This document shows, piece after piece, positions 58,964-64,000 of a stretch of 64,000 bases of DNA. Each line of letters starts with the position of its first letter. Position 1 is the first letter of the stretch. Location: positions 620,001-684,000 of the forward strand of contig NC_016818.1 of NCBI RefSeq assembly GCF_000241955.1. Direction: 5' to 3'. Position numbers and translations under genes: made by a program. The notes below the pieces were generated by a model. The model was not told the DNA's origin. It did not search any database and saw only the letters and a program-made list of their open reading frames with translations. Source of the DNA: Rahnella aquatilis CIP 78.65 = ATCC 33071. GTDB taxonomy: Bacteria; Pseudomonadota; Gammaproteobacteria; Enterobacterales; Enterobacteriaceae.

Positions 58964-60271
58964 ATGACCGTAGAAATAGAATTAAAATTTATCGCCACCC
59001 CGGCGGCAATCGCCGAATTACCTTCGCAACTCGCTGGTTTTCACAGTGAGCACACCGCGCCTTCGAAACTGACCAACATCTATTTTGAGACTGCGGAAAA
59101 CTATTTACGTTCCCACGACATCGGTTTGCGTATCCGTGGTTTTGACGATCAATATGAAATGACCATCAAAACCGGCGGAAAAGTGGTGGGGGGGCTGCAT
59201 CAGCGTCCTGAATACAACGTTGAGCTGAAAAAGCCGGTGTTGAAACTCAGCGCGTTCCCGAAGGATATCTGGCCGGAAGGGTGCAAACCCGCTGCGTTAC
59301 AGAAAGAACTCGCACCGTTGTTCCGCACGGATTTCACCCGTGAGAAGTGGGTGATCACTTACGGCGAAAGCGAGATTGAACTTGGGTTAGATCAGGGCGA
59401 AGTGGTGGCCGGCGAACTGACCGAACCACTGGCCGAAATCGAGCTTGAACTGAAAAAAGGCAACACCACCGATTTACTGGCGCTGGCGGCTGAAATTGGC
59501 GCTCACGGCGGTTTGCGTCAGGGCGGTTTCAGCAAGGCGGCGCGTGGTTATCATCTGGCGAAGGGCAATCCTGCGCGTGACATCAAACCGTTGCCGGTGT
59601 TTAAAGCGAAAGCGAAAGCCACGGTTGAACAGGCCATGTCTGCGATGTTCGAACTGGCGCTGGATCACTGGCAATATCACGAAGAATTGTGGGTTCGCGG
59701 CGATAAGACCGCGCGTCTGACCGTGTTGCAGGCCGTGGAAACTGTACGTCAGGTTCTGGTGCTTTTCGGCGGACTGGTGCCGCGTAAGGCCTCATCTGAG
59801 CTGCGTAACTTGCTGACCGATCTGGTGCCGGCGCTGGAACAGAAATCGGCGGATGCGCAGGAAATCTGTTACGGCGCGGCATATCTGAAATGCAAGTTAG
59901 TGCTTACTTCGTGGCTGGTAACATCAGGCTGGACACCGTTTATTGATGATAAATCTGCGAAGAAACTGGAAGGTTCCTTCAAGCGCTTTGCTGACATCAT
60001 GCTCGGCCGCACTGCCGCCGATCTGAAAGAAGCCTTTGCGCAACCGCTGACGGAAGAAGGCTATCGCGACCAGTTGGCACGCCTGAAACGCCAGATCATT
60101 ACTTTCCATTTGCTGGCCGGGGCTTACCCTGAAAAAGAGGTCGCCGCGTACATTGCCGGCTGGGTGGAACTGCAACAGGCCATCGTTCAGCAGCAACATG
60201 CGTGGGAGGATTCGGCCCGTTCCCACGCGGTAATGATGGATGCTTTCTGGTTAAACGGACAACCTCGTTAA
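58964..60271 (+). CDS. ygiF: inorganic triphosphatase YgiF (CYTH + CHAD)
   Basis: A 435-residue protein. The N-terminal CYTH domain (about 1-200) has the EIELKF signature and alternating acidic and basic strands that hold a triphosphate in a tunnel; E. coli YgiF hydrolyses inorganic triphosphate. The C-terminal CHAD domain (about 220-430) is helical, with conserved histidines (HWQYHEELWVRGDK) thought to bind polyphosphate. ATG 58964 (MTVEIELKF) matches E. coli. A terminator at 60281 separates it from glnE. Confidence 0.94.
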   Translation: MTVEIELKFIATPAAIAELPSQLAGFHSEHTAPSKLTNIYFETAENYLRSHDIGLRIRGFDDQYEMTIKTGGKVVGGLHQRPEYNVELKKPVLKLSAFPKDIWPEGCKPAALQKELAPLFRTDFTREKWVITYGESEIELGLDQGEVVAGELTEPLAEIELELKKGNTTDLLALAAEIGAHGGLRQGGFSKAARGYHLAKGNPARDIKPLPVFKAKAKATVEQAMSAMFELALDHWQYHEELWVRGDKTARLTVLQAVETVRQVLVLFGGLVPRKASSELRNLLTDLVPALEQKSADAQEICYGAAYLKCKLVLTSWLVTSGWTPFIDDKSAKKLEGSFKRFADIMLGRTAADLKEAFAQPLTEEGYRDQLARLKRQIITFHLLAGAYPEKEVAAYIAGWVELQQAIVQQQHAWEDSARSHAVMMDAFWLNGQPR

Positions 60272-60280
60272 TTGACTGAT

Positions 60281-60312
60281 AAGCCTGGGCAAATTGCCCG
60301 GGCTTTTTTTTG
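60281..60312 (+). terminator. terminator between ygiF and glnE
   Basis: AAGCCTGGGCAA and TTGCCCGGGCTT form a 12-pair stem (one G-U) followed by seven further T residues. It lies inside the in-frame extension upstream of glnE, which supports the glnE start at 60329. Confidence 0.9.
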
Positions 60313-60328
60313 CAAGGAATCTGACTTC

Positions 60329-63166
60329 ATGTTGCCACTTTCTTCTGTTTTGCAAAGCCACGCGCAGAGTTTGCCTGAACGCTGGCGTGAACATCCTGAA
60401 AACCTGCCCCTCCCCGATGATGAACAGCTGGCCGTTCTGAGCAGCAGTGAATTCATGACGGACAGTTTGCTGGCTTTTCCGCAGTGGTGGCATGAAATTG
60501 TCCAAAATCCCCCTCAGGCGCAGGAGTGGCAACTTTACCGTCAGTGGCTGGATGAATCGCTGACGCAGGTGACTGACGAAGCCGGGTTAATGAAAGCTTT
60601 GCGTCTGTTCCGCCGCCGTATTCTGACCCGCATTGCGTGGTCACAGTCCGCGCAAACCAGCGAAGCAAAAGATACGCTTCACCAGCTGAGTGAACTGGCG
60701 GAATTATTGATTGTCAGCGCCCGTGACTGGCTGTATGCCGCTTGCTGTCGCGAGTTCGGTACGCCGGTCAATGCCGCAGGGGAACCGCAGAGAATGCTGA
60801 TCCTCGGGATGGGCAAACTCGGCGGTGGCGAGCTGAATTTCTCATCGGACATCGACCTGATTTTTGCTTATCCGGAAAATGGCCAGACACGCGGCGGTCG
60901 GCGTGAACTGGATAACGCACAATTTTTCACCCGGCTCGGCCAGCGTCTGATCAAAGCGCTGGATCAGCCCACTATCGACGGTTTTGTCTATCGCGTGGAC
61001 ATGCGTTTGCGTCCGTTCGGCGACAGTGGCCCGCTGGTGATGAGCTTCCCGGCACTGGAAGATTATTATCAGGAACAGGGGCGCGACTGGGAACGCTACG
61101 CAATGGTGAAAGCGCGTCTGATGGGCGGCGCGGAGGACATCAGCAGTCAGGAATTGCGTAAAATGCTGATGCCTTTTGTCTTCCGCCGTTATATCGATTT
61201 CAGTGTGATCCAGTCCCTGCGTAACATGAAAGGCATGATCGCCCGCGAAGTACGCCGCCGTGGTCTGAAAGACAACATCAAACTCGGCGCAGGCGGTATT
61301 CGTGAAATTGAATTTATCGTGCAGGTATTTCAGCTGATCCGTGGCGGTCGTGAACCGGCATTGCAGCAGCGTGCGTTGTTGCCAACGCTTCAGGCGCTGG
61401 AAAATCTGGGGCTGCTGCCGGTAGAGCAGGTGTTGCAGTTGCGTAACAGCTATCTGTTCCTGCGACGTCTGGAAAACCTGTTGCAGGCCATTGCTGACGA
61501 GCAAACGCAAACCTTACCGTCCGATGAGCTGAATCAGGCGCGTCTGGCGTGGGGGATGAATTACGCTGGCTGGCCGCAGCTTCTGGATGCAGTGAATGCT
61601 CACATGCAGGCCGTACGCTCGGTATTTAACGATCTGATTGGCGATGACACGCCAGATGCCGAAGATGACGTGCAACTCTCCCGGTTCAGCAGTTTATGGA
61701 TTGATACGCTTGAGCCTGACGAGCTGGCTCCGCTGGTGCCGCAACTTGACGAAAATGCGCAACGGCATGTTTTACATCAGATTGCTGATTTTCGCCGTGA
61801 CGTGGATAAACGCACGATAGGGCCACGTGGGCGTGATCAGTTGGATTTGCTGATGCCGCGTTTACTGGCCCAGGTCTGCACCTATAAAAATGCGGATGTG
61901 ACGTTACAGCGCCTGATGCAGTTGCTGCTCAATATCGTCACGCGCACGACGTATATCGAGCTGCTGGTGGAATATCCCGGTGCGCTCAAACAGTTAATAC
62001 GTCTGTGCGCTGCCTCGCCGATGGTGGCGACGCAACTTGCGCGTCATCCTTTATTGCTCGACGAACTGCTCGACCCGCGCACGCTTTACCAGCCGATTGA
62101 GCCGGGCGCGTACCGTGATGAACTGCGGCAATATCTGATGCGGGTGCCAACCGAAGACGAAGAACAACAGCTTGAAGCCGTGCGCCAGTTCAAACAGGCA
62201 CAGCATTTGCGTATCGCGGCCGGGGATATTTCCGGTGCGTTGCCGGTGATGAAAGTCAGTGACCATTTAACCTACCTTGCGGAGGCCATTCTCGACGTTG
62301 TGGTGCAACAGGCGTGGGAACAAATGGTCGTAAAATACGGTCAGCCAACCCATCTTCAGCACCGTGAAGGGCGCGGTTTTGCCGTGGTGGGTTACGGAAA
62401 ACTCGGTGGCTGGGAGCTGGGTTACAGCTCGGATCTGGATCTGGTCTTCCTGCTCGATTGCGCGCCGGAAGTCATGACCGACGGCGAACGCAGCATTGAC
62501 GGGCGTCAGTTTTATCTGCGGCTGGCGCAGCGCATCATGCATTTATTCAGCACCCGTACGTCGTCAGGCATTCTTTATGAGGTTGACCCGCGTCTGCGGC
62601 CTTCCGGTGCCTCCGGCATGCTGGTCAGCACCATCGAAGCTTTTGCGGATTATCAGGCCAACGAAGCCTGGACATGGGAGCATCAGGCGCTGGTTCGCGC
62701 GCGTGTGGTTTATGGTGATCCGCAACTGACGCAGCAATTTAATGCCACGCGTCGCGACATTCTTTGCCGCCAGCGCGATGCCGACGGCTTGCGTAAGGAA
62801 GTCCGTGAAATGCGCGAGAAAATGTATGCCCATCTGGGCAGCAAAAGAGCCGACGAGTTTGATCTGAAAGCCGATCCGGGTGGCATAACGGATATTGAAT
62901 TCATCGCACAATATCTGGTTCTGCGTTTCGCGCATGATGAGCCGAAACTGACCCGCTGGTCTGATAACGTGCGGATTTTCGAACTGATGGCGCGACATGA
63001 CATCATGCCGGAAGAGGAAGCACGCCATCTGACGCAGGCTTACGTGACATTGCGCGATGAAATTCATCATCTGGCGTTGCAGGAACACAGCGGGAAAGTG
63101 GCCGCAGACAGCTTTGCCACTGAGCGCGCACAAATCCGCGCCAGCTGGGCAAACTGGCTTGGCTGA
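60329..63166 (+). CDS. glnE: glutamine synthetase adenylyltransferase / adenylyl-removing enzyme
   Basis: Controls glutamine synthetase by adding or removing AMP in response to PII and glutamine. The 945 residues contain two nucleotidyltransferase domains: the N-terminal adenylyl-removing domain ([20 protein letters not shown], about 153-172) and the C-terminal adenylyltransferase domain ([20 protein letters not shown], about 690-709), with a helical linker. Length equals E. coli (946). ATG 60329 (MLPLSS) follows a terminator. The gene links to gdhA only functionally, in nitrogen assimilation. Confidence 0.97.
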   Translation: MLPLSSVLQSHAQSLPERWREHPENLPLPDDEQLAVLSSSEFMTDSLLAFPQWWHEIVQNPPQAQEWQLYRQWLDESLTQVTDEAGLMKALRLFRRRILTRIAWSQSAQTSEAKDTLHQLSELAELLIVSARDWLYAACCREFGTPVNAAGEPQRMLILGMGKLGGGELNFSSDIDLIFAYPENGQTRGGRRELDNAQFFTRLGQRLIKALDQPTIDGFVYRVDMRLRPFGDSGPLVMSFPALEDYYQEQGRDWERYAMVKARLMGGAEDISSQELRKMLMPFVFRRYIDFSVIQSLRNMKGMIAREVRRRGLKDNIKLGAGGIREIEFIVQVFQLIRGGREPALQQRALLPTLQALENLGLLPVEQVLQLRNSYLFLRRLENLLQAIADEQTQTLPSDELNQARLAWGMNYAGWPQLLDAVNAHMQAVRSVFNDLIGDDTPDAEDDVQLSRFSSLWIDTLEPDELAPLVPQLDENAQRHVLHQIADFRRDVDKRTIGPRGRDQLDLLMPRLLAQVCTYKNADVTLQRLMQLLLNIVTRTTYIELLVEYPGALKQLIRLCAASPMVATQLARHPLLLDELLDPRTLYQPIEPGAYRDELRQYLMRVPTEDEEQQLEAVRQFKQAQHLRIAAGDISGALPVMKVSDHLTYLAEAILDVVVQQAWEQMVVKYGQPTHLQHREGRGFAVVGYGKLGGWELGYSSDLDLVFLLDCAPEVMTDGERSIDGRQFYLRLAQRIMHLFSTRTSSGILYEVDPRLRPSGASGMLVSTIEAFADYQANEAWTWEHQALVRARVVYGDPQLTQQFNATRRDILCRQRDADGLRKEVREMREKMYAHLGSKRADEFDLKADPGGITDIEFIAQYLVLRFAHDEPKLTRWSDNVRIFELMARHDIMPEEEARHLTQAYVTLRDEIHHLALQEHSGKVAADSFATERAQIRASWANWLG

Positions 63167-63253
63167 GGGTTTTTATTCGGGTAACAGGCGCTTGTGATAT
63201 TATCCGGCGCATTGTGTTTACCCGATTTGATTTATCTGTTTTGGAGTCTTGGG

Positions 63254-64000
63254 ATGAAAGTGACTTTGCCTGATTTTCACCGCGCAGGTGTGCTGGTCGT
63301 CGGTGATGTAATGTTAGACCGCTACTGGTATGGCCCGACCAATCGTATTTCTCCGGAAGCTCCGGTGCCGGTGGTGAAGGTCAGTACCATCGAAGAGCGA
63401 CCTGGCGGTGCAGCTAACGTGGCGATGAACATTTCGTCTCTCGGTGCTTCCTCACGTCTGATCGGTCTGACCGGCGTAGACGATGCTGCGCGTGCCCTGA
63501 GTGAGCGTCTGGCAGAAGTGAAAGTAAACTGCGATTTCGTGGCGTTATCCACGCATCCGACCATCACTAAACTGCGTATTTTGTCCCGTAACCAGCAACT
63601 GATCCGCCTCGACTTTGAAGAAGGTTTTGAAGGTGTTGATCTCCAGCCAATGCTGACCAAGATCGAACAGGCTTTACCACAAAGTGGCGCACTGGTGCTG
63701 TCAGACTACGCCAAAGGTGCACTGACTGAAGTGCAGAAAATGATCCAACTGGCGAGAAAAGCCGGCGTACCGGTGCTGGTTGATCCTAAAGGATCTGATT
63801 TCGAACGTTACCGTGGTGCGACTTTACTGACGCCCAATCTGTCCGAATTCGAAGCCGTTGTGGGTCGTTGTAAAAACGAAGATGAAATTGTCACCCGCGG
63901 TATGCAGCTGATTGCCGATTTCGAACTGTCTGCGCTTCTGGTAACCCGTTCTGAACACGGTATGACCTTGTTGCAGCCGGGCAAAGCGCCATTCCATATG
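63254..64000 (+). CDS. hldE: bifunctional heptose kinase/adenylyltransferase, 5' part
   Basis: Makes ADP-heptose for the lipopolysaccharide inner core. Only the first 249 codons lie in the window; the full protein is about 475 residues. The N-terminal PfkB-type kinase domain is visible: [15 protein letters not shown] at 13-27, [17 protein letters not shown] near 49-65, [13 protein letters not shown] and [14 protein letters not shown] 63254 follows a GGAG. The order glnE-hldE is as in E. coli. The frame stays open to the window end. Confidence 0.96.
   Translation, partial: MKVTLPDFHRAGVLVVGDVMLDRYWYGPTNRISPEAPVPVVKVSTIEERPGGAANVAMNISSLGASSRLIGLTGVDDAARALSERLAEVKVNCDFVALSTHPTITKLRILSRNQQLIRLDFEEGFEGVDLQPMLTKIEQALPQSGALVLSDYAKGALTEVQKMIQLARKAGVPVLVDPKGSDFERYRGATLLTPNLSEFEAVVGRCKNEDEIVTRGMQLIADFELSALLVTRSEHGMTLLQPGKAPFHM

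Noticed and set aside
60842..61510. 222-residue minus-strand frame opposite glnE
   Set aside because: Antisense shadow of the conserved glnE nucleotidyltransferase domain; composition and lack of a start signal argue against coding.

Overview
The window is a chromosomal segment from a gamma-proteobacterium of the order Enterobacterales. Gene orders rpsU-dnaG-rpoD, mug next to a tRNA-Ile2(CAT), and plsY/folB/uppP/cca/ygiM/ygiF/glnE/hldE match the Escherichia coli neighbourhood, and the malQ / malGFE / malK-lamB-malM genes are close relatives of the enterobacterial maltose system. YPAL-like palindromic repeats and RhiA-like proteins suggest a Rahnella/Serratia/Yersinia-type, possibly plant-associated, genus. 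That genus guess is an inference, not a database result.

Layout. 1-11.3 kb: the maltose/maltodextrin regulon (3' part of malQ; malG, malF, malE on the minus strand; malK, lamB, malM on the plus strand; a divergent MalT-box region between malE and malK). It is interrupted by a hipBA-type toxin-antitoxin pair with a 13-bp inverted repeat overlapping the antitoxin ribosome-binding site. 11.3-12.35 kb: GC-rich tandem and inverted repeats bracketing a small cassette. The cassette holds an SfsB/Ner-like regulator, a 26-codon leader ORF, and a leader with the seqA-seqB-seqC layout of P4/C4-type immunity RNA. 12.35-16.5 kb: AraC regulator, DUF2000 protein, class A acid phosphatase with a Shine-Dalgarno hairpin, Ogt-type methyltransferase and gdhA.

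16.5-43.8 kb: one long minus-strand, RfaH/JUMPStart-type surface-polysaccharide operon. In transcription order it holds manC, manB, wzm, wzt, a PaaK-like adenylating enzyme, a NodB-type deacetylase, wecB, eight glycosyltransferases in the middle with an interposed histidine phosphatase and a 580-residue transferase carrying a four-unit repeat tail, then two more transferases, gmd, rmd, a WbpZ-like transferase and a WbpV-WbpL-WbpM trio. Together these predict GDP-D-rhamnose synthesis, priming on undecaprenyl phosphate by a WbpL-type transferase, cytoplasmic polymer assembly and ABC-transporter export: an A-band-like D-rhamnan O antigen or similar glycan. Stop and start codons overlap at many junctions, and the transferase core (about 23.7-33.8 kb) is visibly AT-richer than the flanks.

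43.8-47.95 kb: accessory AT-rich DNA with a small exported cysteine-containing protein, two RhiA-like proteins and a small ORF. It ends at the 3' end of tRNA-Ile2, a classic island boundary, although no integrase is visible. 47.95-64 kb: conserved core (mug, rpoD, dnaG, rpsU, tsaD, plsY, folB, uppP, cca, ygiM, ygiF, glnE, start of hldE) with clear terminators and two palindromic repeats, one lying between dnaG and rpoD.
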